A stretch of 64,000 nt of DNA, from NCBI GenBank assembly GCA_933228675.1, contig OW121743.1, positions 67,656,208-67,720,207 on the forward strand, given 5' to 3'. A program made the position numbers and the translations under genes. The notes under the pieces are model-generated. The model had not been told where the DNA came from. It made no database searches and saw nothing but the letters and a program-made list of their open reading frames with translations. Origin of the DNA: Stomorhina lunata (taxonomy: Eukaryota > Arthropoda > Insecta > Diptera > Rhiniidae). Shown here one piece after another: positions 44,763-57,158 of this stretch. The stretch's first letter is position 1; each line of letters opens with the position of its first letter.

Positions 44763-47700
44763 CACAGTGGTTTACGGACGCTTTTTTTTGGAAATAATTC
44801 TGTAACTTTTGAACTACTAAAGATATTTGAATGAAATTTGGCATGGTGATAGACAAGGAGTATTCGAGTTGGTTTTCAAAAGCACTGGCCCATGAGGGGT
44901 CGGGAGAGTGATTGATGGACCTTCAAAGTTGGTCACCTCGGGTGTTCGACTTTTTTAAAAATTCGCCAAAAATCCATTTATGAATGGATTGAAAAGAAAT
45001 TTTAAACTTAAGTTCTCCTTCAGAAGGTCTACAAAAAATACGCTTACATGTGTAGGTTATCTCCTTTGGGTTTCGAGATATTTGGATAAAAAGGAATTTT
45101 TGGGTTGATTTTTTACCTATTTTTTTAAGCTTTTTTTGATCTGGTGGGCGCATCTGAAGATCAAAAATTTTTTAAGAATATTCGTTAAAATTGTAACAAA
45201 ATTCTAAATAATTTTTGTGCAAGTTGGTTATAGATATCTTCTTTCGTTTAAAAGTTAAAAATATTCAAAGTTGAAACTTAAAAAAAATTTCGCTTTTTTT
45301 TGAGTTTTTCCCTAAAAGATAGCTATATTTTTTCACTAATAAAAAAATATTTTCTTAAGAAACATAAAAATATTTTTAAAGTTTTTCAAAGAAAACATAA
45401 TAAGAATGCGTATAAAACAAATTTCTTGCTAATCGGACTTTTGGTCCTCGCACATGCCCTCTCCAAAAAATGCCAATTTGTAAAAAAAAATTTTGGTTTA
45501 AATAAAAATTTTTCAAAAGGCAAAGCACCGATTTGAAAAAAATAATAATGTCCGTATTTTCTAATATATCTGTTATTGATTGGAAAAGTTTTCTCTGAAA
45601 CGAGCTGCAAATAGAGTCAGTGTTGCCATTTTTGTAAAAAAACTCATTTTTTGAAACCCTTTTTTTCCGAGTTGGGAATTGGGGAATTTTTTAGTTAAAA
45701 TTGGGATTTTTTTTAGTCTATTGCTTTTAGATCTTATTGGTCTACATGACTACAAATTTTCATTGAGATATCTTCATCCATGTCATTTCTACAAAACATC
45801 AAAAATTGAAATTATTTTCCTTCTAAAAGTAGAAAAATAATATTTTTTTGATTTACGATACAAAGTGTAAAAATATTAACTTACTAAAAAAAGATTTTTA
45901 ATTGGTGTTCATCTCCTGGACTTTCCCGATCCAATGATACTAAACACATGTATCAAGCTTCAATACATAGCCTTTAAAAGCTCTGAGAACTTTGCCTCCC
46001 ATATCATTTTTAAGCTAAATATTTTAGTATTGGAGAGTAATGTGTGCAAATAACGTTAATGGTGCACAGTGGTATTAACTCTGCAATTTCTAAACTACTA
46101 GACGGATTTTGACAAAATTTGGAACGTCAATAGAAGAGGTGTGAGGCTTTTAGATCAATGTTTAAGAACGTATTTGTCGGTAGCACAGTGGGCTCTACAG
46201 TGGGCTAAAGTTGCCTACCTCGGGTATATAAAACATTTGAGGGCGTATAACTTTCCTCAATTGGGTCCGATCTAAAAGATTTTTACGTTTTCGAAAACTT
46301 CTTAAAAAAATTAATTAAAAAAACATGCTTACTTTACTACCTTATCTCTTATAGTTTAAGAGATATTTGAATCCAATTTTTTTTTTTGCTTTTTATGGTA
46401 TATCTTCTGGCCTTTTTTTGGCCTATTTATTTTTTCTTGTACTACGTTAAATTTAAAAAAAAAATACTGGAAGATTGCTGATAAATTTCTAAATGAACTG
46501 GAAGAAACAAGTTCTTTATTATGTAAACTTAATAACACAGAAAAATTCTTCAAAGTTTGTGTGCCGAAAAAAGCCTGAAAAATTATTTTTTTTTTCAAAA
46601 AAAGTAATATTATTTTTTCAATATTTTTGAAAAATTTTTTCAAAAGACTCAATTCGTTTTTTACATTTTTTAAAAGGCTGGACTTGAGGGATCAGTATAA
46701 ACTATATTTCTAAAAATTTTGGACATGCACCCTACAACCAGCGGTAGTCGAAAATCAGCCATTTTTTAACAAAACTTGTGTTTTTTTGTGACTGTAAAAA
46801 AATTGTTTATTTTATCTCAAAACTTTTTTTTAACAAAATTGTATTAAGTATAATGTTTTTAATATCTGTGCAAAAATCTGATAGAGCCCGGCTATTAATC
46901 GGGTCACACGGGCCGCTTTTCTAAAAAAAAACTCAAATTTGCGAAAAGCATACTCTTCTGTATTCAAAAATTTTCTTTACATTTCAGAACTTGTTCCGAA
47001 ATTTATATTTCTGATTTTCGCACATACAGGTCCATACTATGTACAAAAATTGTCGCAATACCTTGTTTAGTTTTAGAGATTTTTTTTACTAAAATTTTAT
47101 GGAGTCGAATATCTCTTAAACTATAAGAGATGAGGTAGTAAAGTAAGCATGTTTTTTTCTTAATTTTTTTAAGAAGTTTTCGAAAACTTAAAAATCTTTT
47201 AGATCGGACCCAATTGAGGAAAGTTATACGCCACCAAATGTTTTATATACCCGAGGTAGGCAACTTTGGCCCACTGTAGAGCCCACTGTGCTACCGACAA
47301 ATACGTTCTTAAACATTGATCTAAAAGCCTCACACCTCTTCTATTGACGTTCCAAATTTTGTCCAAATCCGTCTACTAGTTTAGAAATTGCAGAGTTAAT
47401 ACCACTGTGCACCATTAACTTTATTTGCACACATTACTCTCCAATACTCCAATATTTAGCTTAAAAATGCTATGGGAGGCAAAGTTTTCAGAGCTTTTAA
47501 AGGCTATGTATTGAAGCTTGATACATGTGTTTAGTATCATTGGATCGGGAAAGTCCAGGAGATGAACACCAATTAAAAATCTTTTTTTAGTGAGTTAATA
47601 TTTTTACACTTTGTATCGTAAAACAAAAAAATATTATTTTTCTACTTTTAGAAGGAAAATAATTTCAATTTTTGATGTTTTGTAGAAATGACATGGATGA

Positions 47701-48712
47701 AGATATCTCAATGAAAATTTGTAGTCATGTAGACCAATAAGATCTAAAAGCAATAGACTAAAAAAATTCCCAATTTTAACTAAAAAATTCCCCAATTCCC
47801 AACTCGGGAAAAAAGGGTTTCAAAAAATGAGTTTTTTTACAAAAATGGCAACACTGACTCTATTTGCAGCTCGTTTCAGAAAAAACTTTTCCAATCAATA
47901 ACAGATATATTAGAAAATACGGACATTATTATTTTTTTTAAATCGGTGCTTTGCCTTTTGAAAAATTTTTATTTAAACCAAAATTTTTTTTTAAAAATTG
48001 GCATTTTTTGGAGAGGGCACGTGCGAGGACCAAAAGTCCAATTAGCAAGAAATTTGTTTTATACGCATTCTCATTATGTTTTCTTTGAAAAACTTTAAAA
48101 ATATTTTTATGTTTCTTAAGAAAATATTTTTTTATTAGTGAAAAAATATAGCTATCTTTTAGGGAAAAACTCAAAAAAAAACGAAATTTTTTTTAAGTTT
48201 CAACTTTGAATATTTTTAACTTTTAAACGAAAGAAGATATCTATAACCAACTTGCACAAAAATTATTTAGAATTTTGTTACAATTTTAACGAATATTCTT
48301 AAAAAATTTTTGATCTTCAGATGCGTCCACCAGATCAAAAAAAGCTTAAAAAAATAGGTAAAAAATCAACCCAAAAATTCCTTTTTATCCAAATATCTCG
48401 AAACCCAAAGGAGATAACCTACACATGTAAGCGTATTTTTAGTAGACCTTCTGAAGGAGAACTTAAGTTTAAAATTTCTTTTCAATCCATTCATAAATGG
48501 ATTTTTGGCGAATTTTTAAAAAAGTCGAACACCCGAGGTGACCAACTTTGAAGGTACATCAGTCACTCTCCCGACCCCTCATGGGCCAGTGCTTTTGAAA
48601 ACCAACTCGAATACTCCTTGACTATCGCCATGCAAAATTTCATTCAAATATCTTTAGTAGTTCAAAAGTTACAGAATTATTTCCAAAAAAAAAGAGTCCG
48701 TAAACCACTGTG
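44763..48712. mobile_element. Non-autonomous Transib derivative, palindromic (3.95 kb)
   Basis: Begins CACAGTGGTTTACGGACGC and ends GTCCGTAAACCACTGTG, flanked by TGTCG duplications. Arms 44763-46064 and 47410-48712 (about 1.3 kb) are homologous to the arms of the complete element at 28068-33596. In place of the transposase gene is a second set of inverted arms starting CACAGTGGTATTAACTCTGC (46065 and 47409), then a loop of about 730 bp (46376-47104). No transposase motif was found, so movement would need enzyme supplied in trans. Confidence 0.92.
46065..47409. mobile_element. Nested CACAGTG-ended inverted-repeat segment (second Transib-like family)
   Basis: CACAGTGGTATTAACTCTGC at 46065 is mirrored by GCAGAGTTAATACCACTGTG ending at 47409, with arms of about 310 bp. 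A third mirrored pair, CACAGTGGGCTCTACAGTGG at 46194 and its complement ending at 47290, lies inside. Flanks of both pairs are inverted rather than direct (GGTG/CACC and GTAG/CTAC), so ordinary insertion with target duplication does not explain them. The loop holds only a weak plus-strand frame near 46470-46580 and no recognised domain. Confidence 0.75.
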
Positions 48713-48717
48713 TGTCG
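48713..48717. repeat. Target-site duplication TGTCG (right)
   Basis: Matches 44758-44762 and immediately follows the right CACTGTG terminus. Confidence 0.93.
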
Positions 48718-48944
48718 ATAAGTCCCGTTTTGTAATTGTAAATATAAAAACAAAATATACAAGAAATAAAACCAAAATCCTATTTATAGCAACATTTTAT
48801 ATGGTTCTAGAGAATAAGGAATAATAATCCCGATCATTATTATCTTATTTTTGTAAACAATTTAAAAAATTGTAACCGAATTGGGAATATTTTTCGAAAC
48901 AGAAATAAATACTAATATCAAACAAATTTTTCTGTATAAATAAA
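48718..48944. other. Short unique spacer
   Basis: AT-rich sequence between the Transib derivative and the next satellite array; nothing recognised. Confidence 0.5.
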
Positions 48945-50085
48945 AAAATTTTTATAACAAAATAAAAATAAAAAAAATTTTTTTCGAAAAACTTCGATGA
49001 AAAAATTTTTATGCAGAAAAATTATCGTTAAAAAAATTTTTCAATTCAAAATCTTTGATAAAAAAATTTTTCTAAAAAAAATTTTCTGTAGAAAAATTCT
49101 CCATTAAAAAAATATTTCTATAGAAAAATTTTCGATAAAAAAATGTTTATAACAAAATAAAAATAAAAAAATTTTTCTATAGATGAAAAAATTTTTACAT
49201 AGAAAAATTTTCGATAAAAAAAATTTTCTATAGAAAAATTTTCGATAAAAAAATTTTTCTATAGAAAAATTATCGATAAAAAAATTTTTCTATACAAAAA
49301 TTTTCGACAATAAAAATTTTTCTATAGAAAAATTTTCGATAATAAAAATTTTTCTATAGAAAAATTTTCGATAATAAAAATTTTTCAATAGAAAAATTTT
49401 CGATAAAAAAAATTTTTCTATAGAAAAATTTTCGATAAAAAAATTTTTCTATAGAAAAATTTTCGATAAAAAAATTTTTCTATAGAAAAATTTTCGATAA
49501 AAAAATTTTTCTATAGAAAAATTTTCGATAAAAAAATTTTTCTATAGAAAAATTTTCGATAAAGAAATTTTTCTATAGAAAAATTATCGATAAAAAAATT
49601 TTTCTATAGAAAAATTTTCGATAAAAAAATTTTTCTATAGAAAAATTTTCGATAAAAAAATTTTTCTATAGAAAAATTTTCGATAAAAGAATTTTTCTAT
49701 AGAAAAATTTTCGATAAAAAAATTTTTGTATAGAAAAATTTACGATAAAAAAATTTTTCTATAGAAAAATTTTCGATAAATTTTCGATAAAAAAATTTTT
49801 CTATAGAAAAATTTTCGATAAAAAATTTTTCTATAGAAAAATTTTCGATAATAAAATTTTTCTATAGAAAAATTTTCGATAATAAAATTTTCTATAGAAA
49901 AATTTTCTATAATAAAATTTTCTATAGAAAAATTTTCTATAAAAAAATTTTTCTATAGAAAAATTTCCGATAAAAAATTTGTTCTATTGAAAAATTTTCG
50001 ATAAAAATTTGTTCTATTGAAAAATTTTCGATAAAAAAATTTTTCCATGAAAAATTTTCGATAAAAAAAATTTTTCTATTTATTA
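48945..50085. repeat. 31-bp satellite array, TTTTCGATAAAAAAA subtype
   Basis: About 36 units of TTTTTCTATAGAAAAA with TTTTCGATAAAAAAA. Very uniform at 49380-49780, degenerate on the left with non-palindromic pieces. Close to the 34651-36390 subtype, with a GATAAAAA versus GATATAAAA change. Confidence 0.95.
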
Positions 50086-51219
50086 CATTATTATGTAATA
50101 CAGTTTAACGATAATTTATAATTTTAATTTAATTCAATATATTCAAGCTTGCCACAAATTTCATTAAATTTGGTCTAGGTAGGAGTAGGAGTTTAAAATT
50201 AATAAAATGTGATTTAAATGTTAAACATATATGAAGTGCATTTAATAATTCATGTAATCCAATTTCTGCCACTGAATGTCAGCACATTTAGAACTCGACA
50301 GTTTTGCAAATGTTTTGACATTAAACTTGCTCTACATTTAAACAAAAATCATATAAATTGTACTTGAAAATCAAAATTTTCTAGTAGTAGCTAATGTTAA
50401 ACAAATGACTTTAAATTCTAGACAAAGATCATATACAAATTTAAGAAAAAAAGTGTAGAAGTCAATGCTAGTGCGTTAAATTCCAATTATATGAAAATAA
50501 TCTTAAACTTGAAGCTTATGTTCTTTTAAACGAAATTCTTAAAAATGTCTGCATCATGTGGATCTCTCCTAGACTGAGTGACGGTTATTAAATGCTTTTA
50601 AAAATCATGTAATTTCAAGTGCAATTTGTTTGCTAAATTAGCCGAGTTAAGACGAAAGACATTTAGAGCTGTTTGGCTACCACTAGAAGTCAAGAAATAA
50701 TTTCTCAAAAACAAAAACTGAAACCCCAGGTGTTTGGTTGATTTTCGAATTTATTTAAGAATATTTTCAAAATATTCTGTTACAGGTTGACTGAGCTAGT
50801 GGTAACCTTTGGTTGAGTTTTGTTCTTTAATTTATCGTTTGATTTTGTAATGATGAAAAAGTAATTGGAAATGCCGATTTTAAGTTTCAATATTTCCATA
50901 TTTTATTTTAATACTTATGGTCCTTTGATTTGTTATAATTATTATTTGTTTTTTCTTAATTCGTTAAATAAATCTAATTTTATTTGCTTATTCTGTTGAA
51001 CTTGTTAACTTTCTGCCCTATTATTAAATCAATTATTTTGACTTAGTCTTTTATTATTGTGGCAATTTATTGATTAGTTTTTATTTTAATTGATATAATT
51101 GGCGGTAATTGTAAGACGGAAATTATATCAAAGCAAAACGATATTGACTTTGAAAATGAAAACATGATTCAAAAAGTTATTTATTAACGTCAAATGACAA
51201 AAAGTAAAACAATACACAA
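50086..51219. other. Unique AT-rich sequence without a recognised gene
   Basis: Non-repetitive DNA between two satellites. No exon recognised. Confidence 0.5.
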
Positions 51220-52185
51220 ACTGTAGACTAAGATAAAGACTAAGTAAGGATTTGGATGTAGACTAAGACTTACACTAAGAAATTGATAAAGACAAAGATT
51301 TAGACATAGACTAAGATATAGACTAAGAAATAAAATAAGACATAAACAAAGATATACGTTAAGACATAAACTAAGACATAGACTCAGACATAGACATAGA
51401 CTAAGACATAGACTAAGACATAGACTAAGACATAGACTAAGACATAGACTAAGACATAGACTAAGACACAGACTAAGACATAGACTAAGACATAGACTAA
51501 GACATAGACTAAGACATAGACTAAGACATAGACTAAGACATAGACTAAGACATAGACTAAGACATAGACTAAGACATAGACTAAGACATAGACTAAGACA
51601 TAGACTAAGACATAGACTACGACATAGACTCAGACATAGACAGAGACATAGACTAAGACATAGACTAAGACATAGACTAAGACATAGACTAAGACATAGA
51701 CTAAGACATAGACTAAGACATAGACTAAGACATAGACTAAGACATAGACTAAGACATAGACTAAGACATAGAGTAAGACATAGACTAAGACATAGACTAA
51801 GACATAGACTAAGACATAGAGTAAGACATAGACTACGACATAGACTCAGACATAGACAGAGACATAGACTAAGATAAAGACTAAGACATAGACTAAGACA
51901 TAGACTAAGACATAGACTAAGACATAGACTAAGACATAGACTAAGACATAGACTAAGACATAGACTAAGACATAGACTAAGACATAGACTAAGACATAGA
52001 CTAAGACATAGACTAAGACATAGACTAAGACATAGACTAAGACATAGACTAAGACATAGACTAAGACATAGACTAAGACGTAGACAGAGACATAGAAATA
52101 TACTAAGACATAGACTAAGACATAGACTAAGACATAGACTAAGACATAGACTAAGACATAGACTACGACATAGACTAAGACATAT
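51220..52185. repeat. 12-bp satellite array (CATAGACTAAGA)n with 216-bp higher-order repeat
   Basis: About 80 units of a 12-bp repeat, degenerate at the left (51220-51380) and uniform afterwards. A block of variant units (ACTACGACATAGACTCAG then CAGAGACATAG) occurs at 51611-51650 and again at 51827-51866, giving a 216-bp (18-unit) higher-order period. The period is a multiple of three, so long fake frames exist on the minus strand. It fuses directly to the next satellite at about 52190. Confidence 0.96.
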
Positions 52186-52189
52186 ATAA

Positions 52190-54165
52190 AAATATATAAT
52201 TTTTGAAAAATTTCCATTAAAAATACAAAATTTTTGAAACATTTCCTATAAAAATACAAAACTTTTTAAAATTTGTCTATGAAAATAGAAAAATTTTTTA
52301 AAATTCCTATAGAAATAAAAAAATTTTTGAAAAATTTACTGTAAAACTGTAAAATTTTGTAAAATTTCCTATAAAAATTTAAAATTTTTTAAAAATTTTC
52401 TGCAAAAATTTTCTATTCAAATAAGAAATTTTTGAAAAATTTCCCATAAAAATAGAAAACTTTTGAAAAATTTCCTTCAAAAAAGAAAATTTTTGGAAAA
52501 TTTCCTATAAAATTATAAATTTTTTAAAAAATTTCCTATAAAAATAAGAAATTTTTGAAAAGTTTCCTATAAAAATAGAAAACTTTTGAAAAATTTTCTA
52601 TAAAAATAGAAAAATTTTGAAAATTTGTCTATAAAAATAGAAAAATGTTGTAAAATTTCCTATAAAAATAGCAATTTTAAAAATAAGAAAATTTTTTAAA
52701 AATTTCCTGCAAAAATAAGAACATTTTTTAAAAATTTCCTGTAAAAATTAGAAAATTTTTGAAAAATTTTCTATCAAAATAAGAAATTTTTGAAAATTTT
52801 CCTACACAAATAGAAAATTTTTGAAAAATTTCCTATTAAAATAGGAAATTTTTGAAAAATTTCCTATAAAATTACAAAATTTTTGTAAAATTTGCTATAA
52901 AAATAGAAAATTTTTGAAAAATTTTCTATAAAAATAGAAATTTTTTGAAAAATTTCCTATAAAAATAGAAATTTTTTGAAAAATTTCCTATAAAAATAGA
53001 AAATTTTTGAAAAATTTCCCATAAAAATAGAAAACTTTTAAAAAGATTCCTATAAAAATAGAAAATTTTTGGAAAATTTCCTATAAAAACATAAATTTTT
53101 TAAAAAATTTCCTATAAAAATAAAAACTTTTTGAAAAATTTCCTATAAAAATAAACAGTTTTTGAAAAGTTTCCTATAAAAATAGAAAATTTTTTAAAAA
53201 TTTGCTATAAAAATAGAACAATTTTGTAAAATTTCCTATAAAAATTTAGAATTTTTGTAAAATTTCCTATAAAAATAAGAAAAGTTTTTAAAAATTTTCT
53301 GTAAAAATAAGAAAATTTTTTTAAAAAATTGCCTATAAAAATAAGTAATTTTTATAAAATTTCCTATAAAAAGAGAAAATTTTTGAAATATTTCCTATAA
53401 AAATAGAAAAATTTTTAAAATTTGTCTATGAAAATAGAAAAATTTTGTGAAATTTCCTATAAAAATAGAAAATTTTTTAAAAAATTCCTAAAAAAAAAAA
53501 AAAAAAAATGAGAAATTTACTATAGAAATAGAACAATTTTGTAAAATTTTCTATAAAAATAGAGAACATCTGAAAAATTTCCTATAAAAATAGAAAATTT
53601 TTTGAAATTTTCCTATAAAAATAGAAAATTTTTTGAAATTTTCCTATAAAAATAGAAAATTTTTTGAAATTTTCCTATAAAAATAGAAAATTTTTTGAAA
53701 TTTTCCTATAAAAATAGAAAATTTTTTGAAATTTTCCTATAAAAATAGAAAATTTTTGAAAAATTTCCTATAAAAATAGAAAATTTTTGAAAAATTTCCT
53801 ATAAAAATAGAAAATTTTTGAAAAATTTCCTATAAAAATAGAAAATTTTTGAAAAATTTCCTATAAAAATAGAAAATTTTTTAAAAATTTCCTATAAAAA
53901 TAGAAAATTTTTGAAAAATTTCCTATAGAAAAAAAAATTTTGAAAATTTTTCTATAAAATTAAAAAAAAAATTGAAAATTTTCCTATAAAAATAGAAAAT
54001 TTTTTTATAAAAAAAGAAAAATTATTCTGCAAAGAATAGAAAAATTTTGAATATTTTCCTAAAAAAATAAAAAAAATTTGCAATTTGAAAAAAATTTTTC
54101 CTATAAAAATTTTGAATATTTTCCTATAAAAAGGGGAATATTTTGAACATTCCCAAAAAGATAGA
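52190..54165. repeat. 31-bp satellite array, CCTATAAAAATAG-AAAATTTTTG subtype
   Basis: Units read CCTATAAAAATAGAAAATTT then TTGAAAAATTT, the reverse-complement orientation of the 12.2-16.5 kb satellite with one GG to GA change. Most of the array is diverged. Two uniform blocks exist: five units with GAAATTTTCCTATAAAAA (53580-53750) and then five or six with GAAAAATTTCCTATAAAAA (53750-53930). Confidence 0.95.
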
Positions 54166-54170
54166 AAAAT

Positions 54171-54174
54171 TTAA
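54171..54174. repeat. TTAA target-site duplication (left)
   Basis: TTAA immediately before CCTTCATCTGC, matched by TTAA at 55017-55020. Confidence 0.8.
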
Positions 54175-55016
54175 CCTTCATCTGCTCTTTGCGTAGAAAA
54201 CTACGCAAACGCTACACAATTTCTCTGTTTTTTTTGGAAGTGCTTGCTTTAAATTAACAAAATTTATTGACTTTGTAAGTAACATGATTATGCATAATTT
54301 AAAGCATTTTTTACTCCTAAATTTAATTTTTTATGGACTGGATCAAAAAAGTTACGTTGTCTACCCTTGCGTAGTTTTCTACGCATATGGGAAAAACATA
54401 CGTTTTTCGTAGAAATTTTTGATGTCATGGTTCTTTTTTGTCAATCATTGCGGTTTTAACACATGGAAAAGTTCTTTTTGATTATTGTTTTTACACCATT
54501 TACAAGAAAAACTACAAAGAAGATGAAGAAGAATTAGTGCCAGAATCTTCATAATCTAGTAAAATGATATACCTGTAAGTTATATAAAAGGTGCTTGCTA
54601 CCTTTTTACCCTTTAAACCTTTCAAATATTAGGTTTACAACTTTACTTCTGTCGTTTTTTTCCGAAATTCGAGGCTTTATTATAGGGCGCTGTCTATCGG
54701 TGACCACTACTATTTTCCACCTTTCGGCCAGCGTACTATTGAGTATAAGCTTATGCTAACAAAATTAGTACCAACTTATTGTTTTGAACTAAGTTCATGA
54801 CAATGGATAAGGTTTTTTCTCATATAGTCCTTCTCGGTGGAAAGCTAATTTAAGACTTCGAAATGCAAAAAAAAATCTTTTTCGTCTACCAAATAAATTC
54901 TAACTGTTTCCTCCCAGAGTTCTTAAAATTATGTACCGAAAACTATAAATAATATTGCATGCCTAGAAAACTACGCAAAGGTAGACAACGTGATTTTTTT
55001 TAAGAGCAGATGAAGG
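54175..55016. mobile_element. piggyBac-type MITE (842 bp) with repeated TGCGTAG palindromes
   Basis: Termini CCTTCATCTGCTCTT and AAGAGCAGATGAAGG are perfect inverted repeats flanked by TTAA, the piggyBac signature. No transposase is encoded. Three copies of a TTGCGTAGAAAACTACGCAA-like palindrome lie at 54187-54207, 54366-54385 and 54962-54980. The second and third belong to a 28-bp inverted repeat (54354-54381 versus 54964-54991) with one mismatch, beginning ACGTTGTCTACC. These subterminal repeats may be transposase-binding sites. It is inserted at the right end of a satellite array. Confidence 0.8.
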
Positions 55017-55020
55017 TTAA
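55017..55020. repeat. TTAA target-site duplication (right)
   Basis: TTAA directly after the right inverted repeat. Confidence 0.8.
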
Positions 55021-57098
55021 AAAAATAGAAAAACAGCAATATTTCTTTGGTTTTAAAAACTTGTAGTTAGTCATTTCTTCTTGACCTAAAAGTGTTTGAT
55101 GTAGCAAAAATCACCGATTAACCAAAAATCTTTGAATATTTTCAAAATGATTAAGTTGTTATAAATCAAGGTCTCCTCGAATTTGCACCAAATTTGTCAA
55201 ACTGATCAAATTTAATGAAATTGTTATATATCGTCACATGAGCAAATATGTTTTTGGTTATAATATTTTTGAAAAAGTTTAGAAATAATCACTTCGTGAT
55301 TTCTTTAAATTAATAAAATTTATTTTGGTTGTCATTATCAATGTACCACCAAAAACCAAAAAAAAAAAAAATGTGAAACAGATTTTTAAAATGTTTTAGT
55401 TTGCTGTTAATTTATCTACATCAACACTTGTGTGTGTTCAACCCACATATTCAAATCATTACTCTGGTCCAACATAAACATTTGAATGCAAATGATCAAA
55501 AAATTTTGAATAAAAGGACACACAAATAACGAATGCAAACTATAAGCCAAATGCTGGTGGAAACATGTAAGATACAAGAAAATTGTGGCAAAAATGATTA
55601 ACGCACTTGTACGCATGCGTTCAGCAGCTGTTGTATATGTTCTTGGTGTTTGGAGGGTTGATTTGAAATGGTTAGCATTACTCATAGAAAATCAGGTTTG
55701 TGTCCTAAGTCTTTTGTTTTTTGCTTGATACTGACATTTCATTATGATTTAAAGGTACTTATATGCCATATAGTCTAAGCTGGAGTGACTTTATGTGGCC
55801 TCTTTCATGATTTGAGCTTGCTTTACCTAAAATTCATACAACCCTCGTTTTTATTAAACACTGACAAATGAAAAACTTGGTTTTATCTTACACATTTTTG
55901 CCACATTTTTCTGATTTCTTGAAAATGCACATTATAAATTTGATTTACAAAAATTTTAAATCAATTCAACTTGATAGTTTTTTGCACACTTTGCTTTGGC
56001 TATCATAGTTTGTTTGATTTAATTAATAAATTGTTAAATTTTTCTAACAAACAAGTAAATGCTCGAAATATAAGTAAACTAAACACGAACCCCAGACTCA
56101 TTGTCAAGAACATTTTAATGAACGCGTTTAGACCAAAAGCAAAAAAAGTAAAAATAAAACTCCAAAGAAATATTTTAACTAAAATACGCTCATGCGTTTA
56201 AAATATTAATAACTTTATCTTTTGAAAATGTCTGTCTTTTCTTAGCCACAAAAAAAAAACTGTTTAAAACTTGCTCTTGTCCACATTATAAAGAGTGTCA
56301 ATAGAGAATTCCGTAAATTTGATTTATGTGGCTACAAGGTGTAGGTTGTCCAAATAAAGTTGTCAGGTGTTAATGAATTTTCGTTGCCAATTTTAAAATT
56401 GTTCATATTTTTTCAAGACAAATTTTACACAAAAAAATTGTCAGTTTTAAATAATTCTAAACAAAAAAAAAAAAAAAAAAAAAATACAAAAATATCTGAA
56501 TTTTAAATTAATGACACTTATATCAAGATAAATAACAAAACCACCAAGTTTATGAGACAAATTCTTGATATTTTTGGTAGCCCAGTTGTCATTTAACCAA
56601 CGAAACTATTAATCATAATAAAATTATGTTTGTGTCTTAAGTCTTTTGATTTTTTTTCGCTTAATATTGACATTTTATTATGATTTAGTGAAATAATAAT
56701 AACATTAAGGTATTATATTTCTTCATATTTCTTTATTATATTTTCAGAATAATTAAATAGAGGAACTATAATAAAATTTTATGTTTTTTGTTTGTTAACT
56801 TAGGCTTTGAAATATTAATGCCTTAAGTCTAAAACTTGATTTAGTAAAGTTATTAAATTCAATTTTTTTAGATGTTTTAACAAAACTTTATTACTGACAT
56901 AAAATTGATCTGATTTTTAAGTTACTGAAATGTTGTAATTTTGATATCTTTATGATTAATTTAAAAAATATTTATGAAAGTCAGATTCTTTTATGTATTC
57001 AAATTTTTATATCCACAATCACTTTTGAGCCATATCCGTTTGATCATGTGTTTTTATGGTAAAATCAAGATAGAATCTAAATTAAAGAAGCTATAACT
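55021..57098. other. Unique sequence with a short dispersed motif; no recognised gene
   Basis: Mostly AT-rich non-coding DNA. A segment of about 65 bp around GTTTGTGTC(C/T)TAAGTCTTTT is present at 55694-55755 and 56628-56688 in direct orientation, with an inverted short copy near 61690-61715. Two small frames (55416-55685 minus, 55971-56201 plus) have no recognised motif. A-runs at 55360 and 56465 may be old poly(A) tails. Confidence 0.45.
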
Positions 57099-57158
57099 TC
57101 TGTCTGTCTATCTGTGTTTGTCTTTCTGTCTGTTTGTCTGTCTGTCTATCTATCTGTC

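Noticed and set aside
46065..47409. Simple nested Transib insertion
   Set aside because: The bases next to both ends are inverted (GGTG and CACC), not a direct 5-bp duplication, so it is not called a clean insertion.
51190..52242. Open frame of 350 codons on the minus strand (Cys-Leu-Ser-Leu repeats)
   Set aside because: It is the translation of a 12-bp satellite whose period is a multiple of three. A second frame in the same place is equally open. No start context or domain.
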